Of a DNA stretch of 64,000 bases, positions 1 to 9,983 are shown piece after piece. Below the pieces are notes generated by a model. The model did not search any database. It was not told the origin of the DNA and saw only the letters and a list, made by a program, of their open reading frames with translations. How positions within the stretch are numbered: position 1 is the stretch's first letter; each line of letters begins with the position of its first letter. A program made the position numbers and the translations under genes. The stretch comes from Achromobacter spanius. GTDB lineage: Bacteria; Pseudomonadota; Gammaproteobacteria; Burkholderiales; Burkholderiaceae_B. Location of the stretch: positions 2,790,001 through 2,854,000 of the forward strand of contig NZ_CP121261.1 of assembly GCF_029637605.1 (NCBI RefSeq). The letters are read 5' to 3'.

Positions 1-140
1 ATGCGCGGTCGATGCCGATCAAGCTCATCCCCCTGACCGACGAATGGGCCCGCCGCTGGCTGCTGCTGGGGGTGCGCGATGCCGACACCCTGACCGTGGG
101 CGCCCGCCTGTTGCTGGCCCATCTGCGCGGCGACCACTAA
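1..140 (+). CDS. LysR-family regulator, C-terminal end (partial)
   Basis: Only the last 45 codons are present. The reading frame enters from the left edge (codons from base 3) and ends at TAA 138-140. The visible residues contain LTDEWARRWLLLGVRD followed by a hydrophobic helix ending in AHLRGDH. This resembles the last helix of LysR-type effector domains, where 'R-L-L-L-x-R' is followed by 'AR-L-L-HLR'. If so, it is a transcriptional regulator that may control the acyl-CoA operon starting 133 bp downstream on the same strand. The identification rests on a short tail, so other regulators with a similar ending cannot be excluded. Confidence 0.5.
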   Translation, partial: ARSMPIKLIPLTDEWARRWLLLGVRDADTLTVGARLLLAHLRGDH

Positions 141-273
141 GGCGATTGCCGCTGCGGGTTTGCCCGGGGTTTCTCGTTCTGGGAACCCCCCTTTCCCCGA
201 TTGTCCATTCCGCCTGGCGCCGCTTTGCGCGCACACTGCCGCCTATCAATTTGAGTGTCGCCAGGGAGGCGAA

Positions 274-1467
274 ATGGCTGGGCAGATTCTTGCTGGCATC
301 CGCGTGCTGGAGCTGGGTCAACTGATAGCAGGGCCGTTCGCCGCCAAGACCCTGGCGGATTTTGGCGCGCAGGTCATCAAGATCGAGCCCCCCGGGCAAG
401 GCGACCCGCTGCGCAAATGGCGTTTGCTGCATGAAGGCACGTCCGTGTGGTGGGAAGCGCAGTCGCGCAACAAGCAGTCGGTATGCGTGGACCTGCGCCA
501 GCAGGAAGGACAGGACATCGTGCGCCTGTTGGCGCAGCAGGCCGACGTGCTGATCGAGAACTTCCGCCCCGGCACCCTGGAAAAATGGGGCTTGTCGTGG
601 GAAGCCCTGCATGCACTGAACCCGCGCCTGATCATGCTGCGCATCTCGGGCTACGGCCAGACCGGCCCCAAGGCCCGCGAGCCGGGCTTTGCCGCCATCG
701 GCGAGGCCATGGCCGGGCTGCGCTACTTGAACGGTGAACCGGGCCGTGCGCCGGTGCGGGCAGGCTTGTCGCTGGGCGACACCATCGCGGGCCTGCATGG
801 CGCGCTGGGCGTGATGATGGCGCTGTACCAACGCGATGCGCGTGGTGGCGTGGGCCAAGTGATCGACGCGGCGCTCTACGAAAGCCTGTTCAACCTGAGC
901 GAAAGCCTGTTGCCGGAATACTCCGTATTCGGCGCCGTGCGCGAACCAGCCGGGGCCGCGCTGCCGGGCATCGCGCCGTCCAACGCCTATCCGTGCCAGG
1001 ACGGCTACGTGCTCATCGCCGGCAACGGCGACGCCATCTACACCCGCCTGATGGCACGCATCGGTCGCGACGACCTGGGACAGGACCCGGCCTTGGCGCA
1101 CAACGACGGCCGCGCCCGACGCGTCGCCGAGATCGACGCCGCCATCGGCGCCTGGACGCAAACCAGGCTGATCGACGACGTGCTGGCCGCAATGCGCGAA
1201 GCCGACGTGCCGGCCGGCCGCATCTATTCGGTGGCGGATATTGCCGCCGACCCGCACTACCGCGCCCGCAACGCCATCACCACCGTGGAATCCGCCGCCG
1301 GCGTGCCAGTGGAGATGCCGGCCGTCTTCCCGTATCTGTCGACCAACCCCGGCGCGGTGCGCGAACGCGCGCCCACGCTGGGCGAGCACACCGATGCCGT
1401 GCTGGCGCAGGCGGGCTTGTCGGACGAACAACGCGACGCGCTGCGCGCCAAGGGAGTGATTGCATGA
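274..1467 (+). CDS. CaiB/BaiF (family III) CoA-transferase
   Basis: The 397-aa protein is a class III CoA-transferase, which moves CoA between carboxylic acids by a covalent aspartyl intermediate. The N-terminus has the family motif LELGQLIAGPFAAKTLADFGA, followed by KIEPPGQGDP, a SRNKQS segment and GYGQTGP. The aspartate in LSLGDTIAG falls at residue 169, the position of the catalytic Asp of formyl-CoA transferase. I chose the ATG at 274 because GGGAGG lies just upstream and family similarity begins there; a longer in-frame start at 160 adds 38 residues with no such similarity. The stop overlaps the next start by ATGA, so the lyase is translationally coupled. The substrate cannot be read from sequence; a branched-chain or dicarboxylic acyl-CoA fits the lyase partner. 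A paralogue lies at 41141-42400. Confidence 0.9.
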   Translation: MAGQILAGIRVLELGQLIAGPFAAKTLADFGAQVIKIEPPGQGDPLRKWRLLHEGTSVWWEAQSRNKQSVCVDLRQQEGQDIVRLLAQQADVLIENFRPGTLEKWGLSWEALHALNPRLIMLRISGYGQTGPKAREPGFAAIGEAMAGLRYLNGEPGRAPVRAGLSLGDTIAGLHGALGVMMALYQRDARGGVGQVIDAALYESLFNLSESLLPEYSVFGAVREPAGAALPGIAPSNAYPCQDGYVLIAGNGDAIYTRLMARIGRDDLGQDPALAHNDGRARRVAEIDAAIGAWTQTRLIDDVLAAMREADVPAGRIYSVADIAADPHYRARNAITTVESAAGVPVEMPAVFPYLSTNPGAVRERAPTLGEHTDAVLAQAGLSDEQRDALRAKGVIA

Positions 1468-2411
1468 ACGCCGGCCCCGCAAAGATCGAGATCAACGAAG
1501 TTGGCCCCCGCGACGGCCTGCAGATAGAGAAAGCCCTGGTCGCCACCGACGACAAGGTCGCCTTCGTGGACGCCTTGTCCGACTGCGGCTTTGCACGCAT
1601 CGAAGTGACCAGTTTCACGTCGCCCAAGGCCATCCCCGCGCTGGCCGATGCGGCGGACGTCATGCGCCGCATCCGCTGCCATCCGGGCGTGATCTATACC
1701 GCGCTGGTGCCCAACATCCGCGGACTGGAACGCGCGTTGGAAGCCGGCACCGACGAAATGAACCTTGTCATGTCGTGCAGCGAGACGCACAACCGCGCCA
1801 ACCTGCGCATGACGCGCGAGCAGTCGTATGCGGAACTGTCGCAGGTGCTGGCTGCCGCCGGCCGCAGCGGCACGCCGTGCAATGTGTCGCTGTCCACCGC
1901 CTTCGGTTGCCCGTTTGACGGCGACGTGCCGGTGGATCAGGTGCTGGACCTGGCCGCACGGCTGGCGGACGCGGGCGCCACCGGCATCACCCTGTGCGAC
2001 ACCACCGGCATGGCGTTCCCGACGCAAGTGGCCGCCTTGTGCGAACAGGCGTCCACGCGCCTGCCCGGCGTGGGGCTGACCGTGCACCTGCACAATACGC
2101 GCGGCATGGCGCTGGCCAATGCGATGGCCGCCTGGCAAACCGGCATCACCCGCTTCGACGCGGCGGCGGGCGGCCTGGGCGGATGCCCGTACGCGCCCGG
2201 CGCCAGCGGCAACGTCAACACCGAAGAACTGGTCCACATGTTTGCCTGCATGGGCGTGGATACCGGCGTGTCGCTGGAGCCGCTGCTGGCCATCGTGCGC
2301 GGCTTGCCCGCACTGGTGCAGCGCGATCTGAGCAACGCCTTGCTGCAAGCAGGGCCCCGTCTGGCGACCCACGCCGCGCCCGCCTGGCTGGCCGAGAGAT
2401 TTCCGCAGTAG
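1464..2411 (+). CDS. Hydroxymethylglutaryl-CoA lyase family protein
   Basis: This 315-aa DRE-TIM metallolyase cleaves 3-hydroxy-3-methylglutaryl-CoA, or a related 3-hydroxyacyl-CoA, into acetyl-CoA or pyruvate plus a second product. The N-terminal metal-binding segment EVGPRDGLQ, the GCPFDGDVP loop, CDTTGMAFP and the metal ligands in HLHNTRGMALAN are all intact. The glycine-rich GGLGGCPYAPGASGN loop with the active-site cysteine is also present. The start is the ATG inside the ATGA overlap with the CoA-transferase. Length and motifs match bacterial mvaB-type lyases. The pairing with a CoA-transferase and a Bug binding protein suggests catabolism of an imported organic acid such as itaconate, citramalate or methylglutaconate, but the exact substrate is open. 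Confidence 0.88.
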   Translation: MNAGPAKIEINEVGPRDGLQIEKALVATDDKVAFVDALSDCGFARIEVTSFTSPKAIPALADAADVMRRIRCHPGVIYTALVPNIRGLERALEAGTDEMNLVMSCSETHNRANLRMTREQSYAELSQVLAAAGRSGTPCNVSLSTAFGCPFDGDVPVDQVLDLAARLADAGATGITLCDTTGMAFPTQVAALCEQASTRLPGVGLTVHLHNTRGMALANAMAAWQTGITRFDAAAGGLGGCPYAPGASGNVNTEELVHMFACMGVDTGVSLEPLLAIVRGLPALVQRDLSNALLQAGPRLATHAAPAWLAERFPQ

Positions 2412-2495
2412 TACCGATGTAGTGCACGACCGATGTCGTGCTTCGCTTTATCCGTTCGTTTTGACCACACCTATAAAAAACCAAGGAGACATCCC

Positions 2496-3482
2496 ATGGC
2501 ATTGCCCTGCCTGCCCACCATCCTGCGCGCCGGTATCGCCGCCGCCCTGACCCTCGGCGCCAGCGCCGCCAGCGCCCAAGCCGACTTTCCCAATCGCCCG
2601 GTCACGCTGATCGTGTCCGCCGCGCCCGGCGGCACCACCGACATCGCCGCGCGCCTGATCGCCCAGCCCTTGGGCGTGGCGCTGGGCCAGAGCGTCGTCG
2701 TCGAGAACAAGCCGGGCGCCTCCGGCGGCATCGCCGCGCAGACGGTGGCGCGCGCCAAGGCCGACGGCTACACGCTGCTGCTGCAATACTCCGGCTTCCA
2801 GGTCATCACACCCCACGTCACGCCCACCGCCGGCTGGGACCCCGTCAAGGACTTCGCCCCCGTCGCCAACGTACTGTCGGCGCCGCAAGTCGTGGTGGTG
2901 CGCCCGGACCTGCCCATCAATTCGCTCAAGGAACTGGTGGCGTACGCCAAGGCCAACCCGGGCAAGCTGAACTACGCATCGTCCGGCAACGGCTCGCTGC
3001 AACAGGTGGCCACCGAACTGCTGAACCAGATGGCCGGCACGCAGATCACGCACATCCCCTACAAGGGCACCGGCCCCGCGCTGAACGACCTGCTGGGCGG
3101 CGCCGTGGACATGACCATCACCACGCCCCCGCCGCTGTTGGGCCAGATCGCCGCCGGCAAGCTGCGCGCGCTGGCCGTCACCGGCAACACCCGCCTGCCG
3201 TCACTGCCCAACGTGCCCACCGCCGCCGAGGCCGGCTATCCCGACCTGATCGTGTCATCGTGGTTCGCCATGTACGCCCCCAAGGACACGCCCGCGCCGG
3301 TCGTGGACAAGATCGCCGGTGAAATCCAGAAAATCATGAAGACCGACGCCTTCCGCCAGAAAGCCGCCGAACAAGGGGCGGAAGCCATCTTCATGGGGCC
3401 GAAGGAACTGGGTGCGTATACGCAATCGGAACTGGACCGCTGGGGCAAGGTGGTCAAGGCCGCGAAGATCACGGCTAACTAA
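2496..3482 (+). CDS. Bug-family tripartite tricarboxylate transporter binding protein
   Basis: This 328-aa periplasmic solute-binding protein has a Sec signal peptide (about residues 1-28, ending ASAASAQA). The mature part starts with FPNRPVTLIVSAAPGGTTD, the typical Bug opening, followed by VVENKPGASGGIAAQ and the later YKGTGPALNDLLGG motif. The ATG at 2496 has AAGGAGA at an ideal distance, so the 21 codons upstream in the same frame are not used. It is the last gene before a strong terminator and follows the CoA-transferase and lyase genes. That position suggests it captures the acid they degrade. No TctA/TctB membrane subunits are nearby; Bug proteins in this family are commonly orphaned from their membrane partners. 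Confidence 0.9.
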   Translation: MALPCLPTILRAGIAAALTLGASAASAQADFPNRPVTLIVSAAPGGTTDIAARLIAQPLGVALGQSVVVENKPGASGGIAAQTVARAKADGYTLLLQYSGFQVITPHVTPTAGWDPVKDFAPVANVLSAPQVVVVRPDLPINSLKELVAYAKANPGKLNYASSGNGSLQQVATELLNQMAGTQITHIPYKGTGPALNDLLGGAVDMTITTPPPLLGQIAAGKLRALAVTGNTRLPSLPNVPTAAEAGYPDLIVSSWFAMYAPKDTPAPVVDKIAGEIQKIMKTDAFRQKAAEQGAEAIFMGPKELGAYTQSELDRWGKVVKAAKITAN

Positions 3483-3502
3483 GTAGAGGCTTTCTGAAAT
3501 GA

Positions 3503-3547
3503 GAAAGGCCGTTAGTGAGCATTCTCACTAACGGCCTTTCATTTTTT
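3503..3547 (+). terminator. Intrinsic terminator after the Bug gene
   Basis: Arms 3503-3519 and 3524-3540 form a perfect 17-bp stem with a four-base loop (CATT). The stem is followed by A and a run of six T at 3542-3547. It ends the acyl-CoA operon and lies directly against the 3' end of the converging tRNA-Pro gene. On the minus strand the same stem lacks a long T run, so it is a weaker stop for the tRNA. Confidence 0.92.
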
Positions 3548-3623
3548 GGTCGGGGCGGTGGGATTCGAACTCACGACCCTCTGCTCCCAAAGCAGATGCG
3601 CTACCAGGCTGCGCTACGCCCCG
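3547..3623 (-). tRNA. tRNA-Pro (anticodon UGG)
   Basis: The minus strand folds into a full cloverleaf. The acceptor stem pairs CGGGGCG with CGCCCCG. The D-arm contains AGCGCAGCCTGGTAGCGC, the anticodon arm TCTGC-TTTGGGA-GCAGA with anticodon TGG, and the T-arm GTTCGAATCC. The discriminator A and the CCA end are encoded (3547-3550). The 3' CCA overlaps the T run of the opposing terminator. Confidence 0.96.
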
Positions 3624-3633
3624 AAGGGTGGCA

Positions 3634-3642
3634 ACTATACCA
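3634..3642 (-). promoter_or_regulatory. Extended -10 element for tRNA-Pro
   Basis: On the minus strand TGGTATAGT reads as an extended -10 (TGn plus TATAGT) placed 10 bp before the first tRNA base. No good -35 is visible, which fits an extended -10 promoter. Confidence 0.55.
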
Positions 3643-3731
3643 GAATCCAGGCCGCCCGGGGCGCTGCGCGCCAGGCTGTGTTTCTGGGGCGCGCCACCTT
3701 CTTGCATCACCAGGTCAACCCAGCACGGAAA

Positions 3732-4508
<777 letters not shown>

Positions 4509-4556
4509 TTCTCTTCCCTTGGCTCCGGCGCGCCACGCGCGCCGGCAAAGCGATCT

Positions 4557-5414
4557 TTACTTGTTGCGGAACATGTTGCGGGCAAGGATGTTGATGCCCA
4601 GCACCAGCAGCGTGATCAGCGTGGCCCCGGCCCAGGCCAGGTCATTCCAGTCCTTGAAGGGGCTGGCGGCGTATTGGTAGATCACGACCGGCAGGTTGGC
4701 CATCGGCGCGTTCATGTTGAACGACAAGAACTGGTTGGACAGCGCCGTGAACAGCAGCGGCGCGGTCTCGCCCGAGATCCGGGCAATGGCCAGCAGCACG
4801 CCGGTGATGATGCCGGTCTTGGCGGCGCGATAGCACACCAGGGTGATCATGCGCCACTTGGGGCAACCCAGCGCCGCCGCGGCTTCCCGCAGGCTGTTGG
4901 GCACCAGCAGCAGCATGTTGTCAGTGGTGCGCACCACCACCGGAATCACCAGGATGGCCAGCGCCAGCGCGCCGGCCCAGCCCGAGTAATGCCCCACCTG
5001 CGCCACATACACGGCATAGATGAACAGACCGATGATGATGGACGGCGCCGACAGCAGCACGTCGTTCAGGAACCGCGTGGCGGGCGCGAGCCAGCCGCGA
5101 TGGCCGTATTCAGCCAGGTAGGTGCCCGCCAGGACGCCAATCGGCGTACCGATCAGCGTGCCAACGCCAGCCATCACCACGCTGCCAAAAATCGCGTTGA
5201 TCAGGCCACCCGTTTGACCGGGGGGCGGTGTGATCTCGGTGAACAGCGTGTAGGACAACGCGGGCGCGCCGCGGGTCAGCAGGGTCAGAATGATCCAGAA
5301 CAGCCAGAACAACCCGAACACCAGCGTGGACAGGGACACCGTCAGCATGATGCGGTTGACCATGCGGCGCCGGCGGTACGTGCCATTCTGCATATTGAGT
5401 ACGGATACAGCCAT
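4557..5414 (-). CDS. pstA: Phosphate ABC transporter permease PstA
   Basis: This 285-aa inner-membrane subunit forms the phosphate channel with PstC. An N-terminal membrane helix (about residues 20-50, with [15 protein letters not shown]) is followed by the permease core, including the [16 protein letters not shown] segment. The cytoplasmic EAA-type loop reads [17 protein letters not shown] and is the contact site for PstB. A periplasmic segment is followed by the last helix ([19 protein letters not shown]). It lies 26 bp after pstC and 48 bp before pstB on the same strand. Confidence 0.95.
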   Translation of the reverse strand: MAVSVLNMQNGTYRRRRMVNRIMLTVSLSTLVFGLFWLFWIILTLLTRGAPALSYTLFTEITPPPGQTGGLINAIFGSVVMAGVGTLIGTPIGVLAGTYLAEYGHRGWLAPATRFLNDVLLSAPSIIIGLFIYAVYVAQVGHYSGWAGALALAILVIPVVVRTTDNMLLLVPNSLREAAAALGCPKWRMITLVCYRAAKTGIITGVLLAIARISGETAPLLFTALSNQFLSFNMNAPMANLPVVIYQYAASPFKDWNDLAWAGATLITLLVLGINILARNMFRNK

Positions 5415-5440
5415 GATCTTTTCCTTGTGCTCGCGGCGCG

Positions 5441-6457
5441 TCAGGATTTCTTGCCTTCGCCTGCGGACAGGCGAACCAGCAGCACTTTGGCCAGGGCCAG
5501 CACGATCGTCGTGATCAGGAACAGGATCAAGCCCAGCTCCAGCAACGCCGACTTCTGAATGCCGCCCGCTTCATTGAATTCGTTGGCCAGCGCCGAGGCG
5601 ATCGAGTTGCCCGGCGAAAACAGCGACCCCGACCACTTGAAGGCGTTACCGATCACGAACGTGACGGCCATCGTCTCGCCCAGGGCTCGGCCCAGACCCA
5701 GCATGATGCCGCCGATGACGCCCGACTTGGTGAAGGGCAGCACCACGCGCCACATGACTTCCCAGGTTGTGCTGCCCAAGCCGTAGGCCGATTCCTTCAA
5801 CATGGCCGGCACCAGCTCGAACACGTCGCGCATCACCGCGGCGATGAACGGGATGATCATGATCGACAGGATCAGGCCGGCGGTGAAGATACCGATACCA
5901 AACGGCGGCCCCGCGAACAGGCCGCCGATGATGGGCACGTTGCCCAGGGTGGCGATCAGGAAGGGCTGCACATATTGCTGGAATACCGGCACGAAGACGA
6001 ACAGGCCCCACATGCCGTAAATGATGGACGGAATGGCCGCCAGCATTTCCACGGCCGTGCCCAGGGGGCGACGCAGCCAGGTCGGCGACAGTTCGGTCAG
6101 GAAGATGGCGATACCAAACGAGACCGGCACGGCGATGATCAAGGCGATGGCCGAGGTCAGCAGCGTGCCGATGATGGGCACCACGGCGCCATAGTTCTGG
6201 TTGACGGGATCCCAATCGTTCAGCCACAGGAACGACAGGCCATACTTGGCCAGCGATTCGCGGCTGCCGTAGATCAGGGATACAAGAATGGCCGCCAGCA
6301 AAATGAACACCAGGAAGGCGAACAGGCGGGTCAGATTCTTGAATAGCGCATCCATCAGCGCGTTTTTATTTTGCTTCATAGGCGAAGGCGTGCCGGTAGT
6401 CACGGAGTCCGCCACGCTGGGCGGAAGCGGCACACTATTATCCATTACCGCGCTCAT
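5441..6457 (-). CDS. pstC: Phosphate ABC transporter permease PstC
   Basis: This 338-aa inner-membrane permease pairs with PstA. After a hydrophilic N-terminus of about 30 residues it has a membrane helix ([23 protein letters not shown]) and the PstC motif [33 protein letters not shown] in the core. The EAA-like coupling loop is [23 protein letters not shown], and [13 protein letters not shown] is typical of PstC. The ATG has AAGGAAAG upstream at good spacing. A 157-bp gap with a strong dyad separates it from pstS, in line with pstS being made in excess over the membrane subunits. Confidence 0.96.
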   Translation of the reverse strand: MSAVMDNSVPLPPSVADSVTTGTPSPMKQNKNALMDALFKNLTRLFAFLVFILLAAILVSLIYGSRESLAKYGLSFLWLNDWDPVNQNYGAVVPIIGTLLTSAIALIIAVPVSFGIAIFLTELSPTWLRRPLGTAVEMLAAIPSIIYGMWGLFVFVPVFQQYVQPFLIATLGNVPIIGGLFAGPPFGIGIFTAGLILSIMIIPFIAAVMRDVFELVPAMLKESAYGLGSTTWEVMWRVVLPFTKSGVIGGIMLGLGRALGETMAVTFVIGNAFKWSGSLFSPGNSIASALANEFNEAGGIQKSALLELGLILFLITTIVLALAKVLLVRLSAGEGKKS

Positions 6458-6508
6458 GGATGGACTTTCCTTAGGAAACCTGGGTGGAAACGGGAACTGC
6501 TGGGGCGA

Positions 6509-6549
6509 GCCGCCCCGGTTTTCTTGCAGGGCATGAATTCCGGGGCGGC
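6509..6549 (-). other. Inverted repeat between pstS and pstC
   Basis: GCCGCCCCGG (6509-6518) and its perfect complement (6540-6549) flank a 21-base loop in the pstS-pstC gap. An alternative inner hairpin, GGGGCG-AGC-CGCCCC (about 6502-6516), is mutually exclusive with it. On the transcribed minus strand no T run follows, so it looks like an mRNA stabiliser or processing hairpin that keeps pstS mRNA more abundant than pstCAB rather than a full terminator. Confidence 0.5.
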
Positions 6550-6614
6550 TGCTGATGGGTTACGCGCGGCGTCGGGCTGCTTTCTTGTTGCGGCCCTCTC
6601 GCGCTACACCCATC

Positions 6615-7655
6615 CTACTTCCAGACGGGGGTGCCGTCGGCGGCTTTGATTTCGCCCCAGGCGGCGCGGATTTGCGTGGTCACGGCTTCCGGCAGCGGTA
6701 CGTAGTCCAGATCCGCGGCCGACTTGGCGCCGTTCTTGAACGCCCAGTCAAAGAAGTCCAGCACGGCCTTGCCTTGCGCCGGCTTGGCTTGCGACTTGTG
6801 GATCAGGATGAAGGTGGCGGCGGTGACGGGCCACGAATCGGCACCCGGTTCGTTGGTCAGGATCACGCCCATGCCAGGTGCGCTCTTCCAGTCGGCGTTG
6901 GCGGCCGCGGCAGCGAATGCCGACTGCTCGGGCTGGACGAACTTGCCGTCCTTGTTCTGCAGTTGCGTCCAGGCCAGCTTGTTCTGCTTGGCGTAGGCGT
7001 ATTCCACATAGCCGATCGAGTTCTTCAGTTGGCCCACGTAGGCGGCGACGCCTTCGTTGCCCTTGCCGCCTTGGCCGGTGGGCCACTTGACGGCCTTGCC
7101 TTCACCGACTTGCGACTTCCAGTCAGCCGACACCTTGGACAGGTAGTTGGTCCAGCCGAAGGTCGTGCCCGAGCCATCCGAACGGTGCACGACGATGATG
7201 TCGGCCGAAGGCAGCTTCACGTCGGGGTTCAGCGCCTTGATGGCGTTGTCGTCCCACTTCTTGATCTTGCCCAGGAAGATGTCAGCCAGCACGGTGCCCG
7301 ACAGCTTCAGCTTGCCCGGTTCCACGCCGTCGATGTGCACGACGGGCACTGTGCCGCCGATCACGGCGGGGAACTGCAGCAGGCCGTTCTTTTCCAGGTC
7401 AGCCGCCTTCATGGGATCGTCCGAAGCGCCGAAATCGACGGTCTTGGCGATGATCTGTTGCTGGCCGCCGCCCGAACCGATCGACTGGTAGTTGATGGCG
7501 TTGTTGGTGGCCGCCTTGTAGTCCGACGCCCACTTGGCGTAGACCGGGTACGGGAACGAGGCGCCGGCGCCGGTCACGTTGGCGGCTTGCACGGCAAATA
7601 CAGCGGCGCTCAGCGCGACGCCCACGGAAACTTGTTTGAAGACACGTTTGAACAT
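6615..7655 (-). CDS. pstS: Phosphate-binding periplasmic protein PstS
   Basis: This 346-aa protein binds inorganic phosphate in the periplasm and delivers it to PstCA. The signal peptide spans about residues 1-24 (MFKRVFKQVSVGVALSAA...VQA). The mature N-terminus carries the PstS motif GAGASFPYPVYAKWASDYK, and YQSIGSGGGQQQIIAKTVDFGASDDP contains phosphate-contacting Ser/Gly residues. HRSDGSGTTFGWTNYL and GVAAYVGQLKNSIGYVEYAYA complete the site. It is the first gene of the pst operon and has a PhoB-type promoter about 75-110 bp upstream, so it should be induced by phosphate starvation. Confidence 0.97.
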   Translation of the reverse strand: MFKRVFKQVSVGVALSAAVFAVQAANVTGAGASFPYPVYAKWASDYKAATNNAINYQSIGSGGGQQQIIAKTVDFGASDDPMKAADLEKNGLLQFPAVIGGTVPVVHIDGVEPGKLKLSGTVLADIFLGKIKKWDDNAIKALNPDVKLPSADIIVVHRSDGSGTTFGWTNYLSKVSADWKSQVGEGKAVKWPTGQGGKGNEGVAAYVGQLKNSIGYVEYAYAKQNKLAWTQLQNKDGKFVQPEQSAFAAAAANADWKSAPGMGVILTNEPGADSWPVTAATFILIHKSQAKPAQGKAVLDFFDWAFKNGAKSAADLDYVPLPEAVTTQIRAAWGEIKAADGTPVWK

Positions 7656-7729
7656 CTGGGTTCCTTCAGTGCTTGTTGGAGAAGTCGTATCAGGCTTTTC
7701 TTTGCTGCCTGTCTTTCAGCGACCTTCGC

Positions 7730-7763
7730 ATCTTAGGGGCCCAACGTGACAAGATAGTGACAG
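7730..7763 (-). promoter_or_regulatory. PhoB box and -10 of the pst operon
   Basis: On the minus strand CTGTCAC-TATC-TTGTCAC (7763-7746) is a Pho box: two CTGTCA-like half-sites 11 bp apart. After exactly 10 bp comes TAAGAT (7735-7730), a -10 at the spacing at which PhoB replaces the -35 in E. coli Pho promoters. An extra TGTGA lies just upstream of the box. Confidence 0.8.
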
Positions 7764-7800
7764 TCACATACGGTTCATGTTGCCCCGTCCCCGACCGTTG

Positions 7801-7837
7801 AAAAACGGTGGCCGCCCGGGAAAACCAGGGCGGCCAC
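7801..7837 (-). terminator. Intrinsic terminator of ppk
   Basis: Arms 7808-7817 and 7828-7837 pair perfectly (GTGGCCGCCC with GGGCGGCCAC) around a 10-base loop. On the minus strand the stem is followed two bases later by TTTTT (7805-7801). It separates ppk from the pst promoter. Confidence 0.88.
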
Positions 7838-7875
7838 AGTATTTTGGGGTCGCACCCCACATGAAAATGGTCGGC

Positions 7876-9963
7876 TTATACGCCCAGTTTCTGCATCAGA
7901 TAATGATGCAAGTTGAAGGGTTCGCGGCGGCTCTTCACCCGGGCATAATCGCCATCTGGCTGCTGCTGCCACGCCAGTTGGTTGTCGCGCAGCGCGTAAG
8001 TGAACGCTTCGTCGACCACCCGTTTTTTCAGGGTCTTGTCGTAGATCGGGAACGCAATTTCCACCCGGCGGAAGAAATTGCGGTCCATCCAGTCGGCCGA
8101 AGACAGATAGACCGTTTCCTCGCCGTCCGCATAGAAATAGAACACCCGCGAATGCTCCAGGAAGCGGCCCACGATGGAGCGCACGCGGATGTTTTCGGAT
8201 AGGCCGGACACGCCAGCGCGCAACGCACACACCCCGCGCACGATCAGGTCGATCTTGACCCCGGCCTGGCTGGCTTTATAGAGCTCTTCGATCACCTGCT
8301 CTTCCAGCAGCGAATTCATCTTGGCCATGATGCGCGCGCGCTTGCCCGCCTTGGCCGCCCGCGCCTCCGCACGGATCAGGGCCACCATGCCGTCATGCAT
8401 GGTGAACGGCGACTGCATCAGTGCCTTGAGCGAGCGGCGCGCGCCCAGCCCGGTCAACTGCGCAAACACCTTGTCCATGTCCTCGCACAGCTTCGGGTCC
8501 GCGGTCAGCAGGCCAAAATCGGTGTACAGGCGCGCGGTGCGGGGGTGATAGTTGCCGGTGCCCAGGTGCGCATAGCGGCGCAAACGGCCTTTTTCGCGGC
8601 GCAGCACCACGGCCATCTTGGCGTGCGTCTTGTGGGCCACCACGCCATACACCACGTGCGCCCCCACCTCTTCCAGCTTGGATGCCCAGTTGATGTTGGT
8701 CTGCTCGTCAAAGCGCGCCATCAACTCCACCACCACCGTCACTTCCTTGCCGGCCCGCGCGGCGGCCAGCAGGATCTTCATCAGCTCGGAATCTTCGCCC
8801 GTGCGGTAGATGGTCTGCTTGATGGCCATGACGTCAGGGTCCAGCGCCGCCGCGGTCAGGAAATCAATGACGGGCTGAAACGACTGGTACGGGTGGTGAA
8901 GCAGGCGGTCCTGCGCGGCCACGGCCTCAAACAGGTCGTGCGGCTTGTCGCCCACCTTATCGAACGGCGCGGGCACGGGCGCGCGGTATTCCGGAAACAG
9001 CAGATCGGGCCGCAGGTCGGAATTGCACAGCTGCATCAGGCGCGACAGGTTCACCGGGCCAGGCACGCGGTAAGTGTCCTCGGCCTTCAGCGAGAATTCG
9101 CGCTGCAGGAAGGTTTCAAGCTCGACCGGGGTGAGCTTGTCGATCTCCAGGCGCACCGCGGCGCCGAAATTACGCTGCGACAACTCGCCCTGCAAGGCGT
9201 GGCGCAGGTTGGTGACTTCTTCCTCGTCAACAAACAGGTCGCTGTTGCGGGTGACACGCCACTGGTAGCAGCCCAGCATTTCCAGACCGGGGAACAGTTC
9301 ACCCACGAAAGCCCGCAGCAAGGACGTCAGCAGAATGAAGCCTTCCGGGTGGCCGGACAACTCGGGCGGCATCTTGATCAGGCGAGGCAGGGCGCGCGGC
9401 GCCTGCACCACGGCAATCGAGGCCTGCCGGCCGAAGGCATCGGCGCCAGACAGCGACACAATGAAGTTCAGGCTTTTGTTGTAGACGCGGGGAAACGGAT
9501 GCGCCGGGTCCAGCCCGATGGGGGTCAGCAGCGGCATCACATCGCGATTGAACACCTGGCGCGCCCATTCCTGCTGCTCGGCGTTCCATTCGGAAGCGTG
9601 ATGCAGGGTGATGCCCTCTGCCTGCATGGCGGGCAGGATGTCGTCGTTGAGCAGGTTGTATTGCCGCGCCACCAGGGCGTGCACGGCATGCTGTACGTTT
9701 TCGAAGGCCTGGTCCGGTGTCATCCCATCGGGACCCACCAGGTTGGGCGACTGAAGCTGCTGCTCTTTCAGGCTGGAAATCCGGATTTCGAAGAACTCAT
9801 CCAGATTGGAACTGACGATACACACGTACCGCAGCCTTTCCAGCAACGGCGTTTTCGGATTTTCCGCCATCGCCAGCACGCGTTCGTTGAATTTGAGCAG
9901 CGACAACTCGCGATTCATGAGCAAAGGCTCGCCAGGCGGGCGTGTGGGCATACCGGATTCCAT
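7876..9963 (-). CDS. ppk: Polyphosphate kinase 1
   Basis: This 695-aa enzyme reversibly transfers the gamma phosphate of ATP to polyphosphate. The N-terminal domain opens with MNRELSLLKFNERVLAMA and VSSNLDEFFEIR. The catalytic half contains HHPYQSF, the TIYRTGEDSE region, the histidine loop VVYGVVAHKTHAKM with the autophosphorylated His, GTGNYHPRTARLYTDFGL and the second conserved block VRGVCALRAGV. Length and motifs are normal for PPK1. The first ATG (9963) lies close to the predicted transcript start; a second ATG four codons in (9951) is better placed for ribosome binding and could be the true start. It diverges from ppx and carries its own Pho box, so polyphosphate synthesis should be part of the phosphate-starvation response. 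Confidence 0.96.
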   Translation of the reverse strand: MESGMPTRPPGEPLLMNRELSLLKFNERVLAMAENPKTPLLERLRYVCIVSSNLDEFFEIRISSLKEQQLQSPNLVGPDGMTPDQAFENVQHAVHALVARQYNLLNDDILPAMQAEGITLHHASEWNAEQQEWARQVFNRDVMPLLTPIGLDPAHPFPRVYNKSLNFIVSLSGADAFGRQASIAVVQAPRALPRLIKMPPELSGHPEGFILLTSLLRAFVGELFPGLEMLGCYQWRVTRNSDLFVDEEEVTNLRHALQGELSQRNFGAAVRLEIDKLTPVELETFLQREFSLKAEDTYRVPGPVNLSRLMQLCNSDLRPDLLFPEYRAPVPAPFDKVGDKPHDLFEAVAAQDRLLHHPYQSFQPVIDFLTAAALDPDVMAIKQTIYRTGEDSELMKILLAAARAGKEVTVVVELMARFDEQTNINWASKLEEVGAHVVYGVVAHKTHAKMAVVLRREKGRLRRYAHLGTGNYHPRTARLYTDFGLLTADPKLCEDMDKVFAQLTGLGARRSLKALMQSPFTMHDGMVALIRAEARAAKAGKRARIMAKMNSLLEEQVIEELYKASQAGVKIDLIVRGVCALRAGVSGLSENIRVRSIVGRFLEHSRVFYFYADGEETVYLSSADWMDRNFFRRVEIAFPIYDKTLKKRVVDEAFTYALRDNQLAWQQQPDGDYARVKSRREPFNLHHYLMQKLGV

Positions 9964-9983
9964 ACGTTTGGGGGGAGCGTGGA

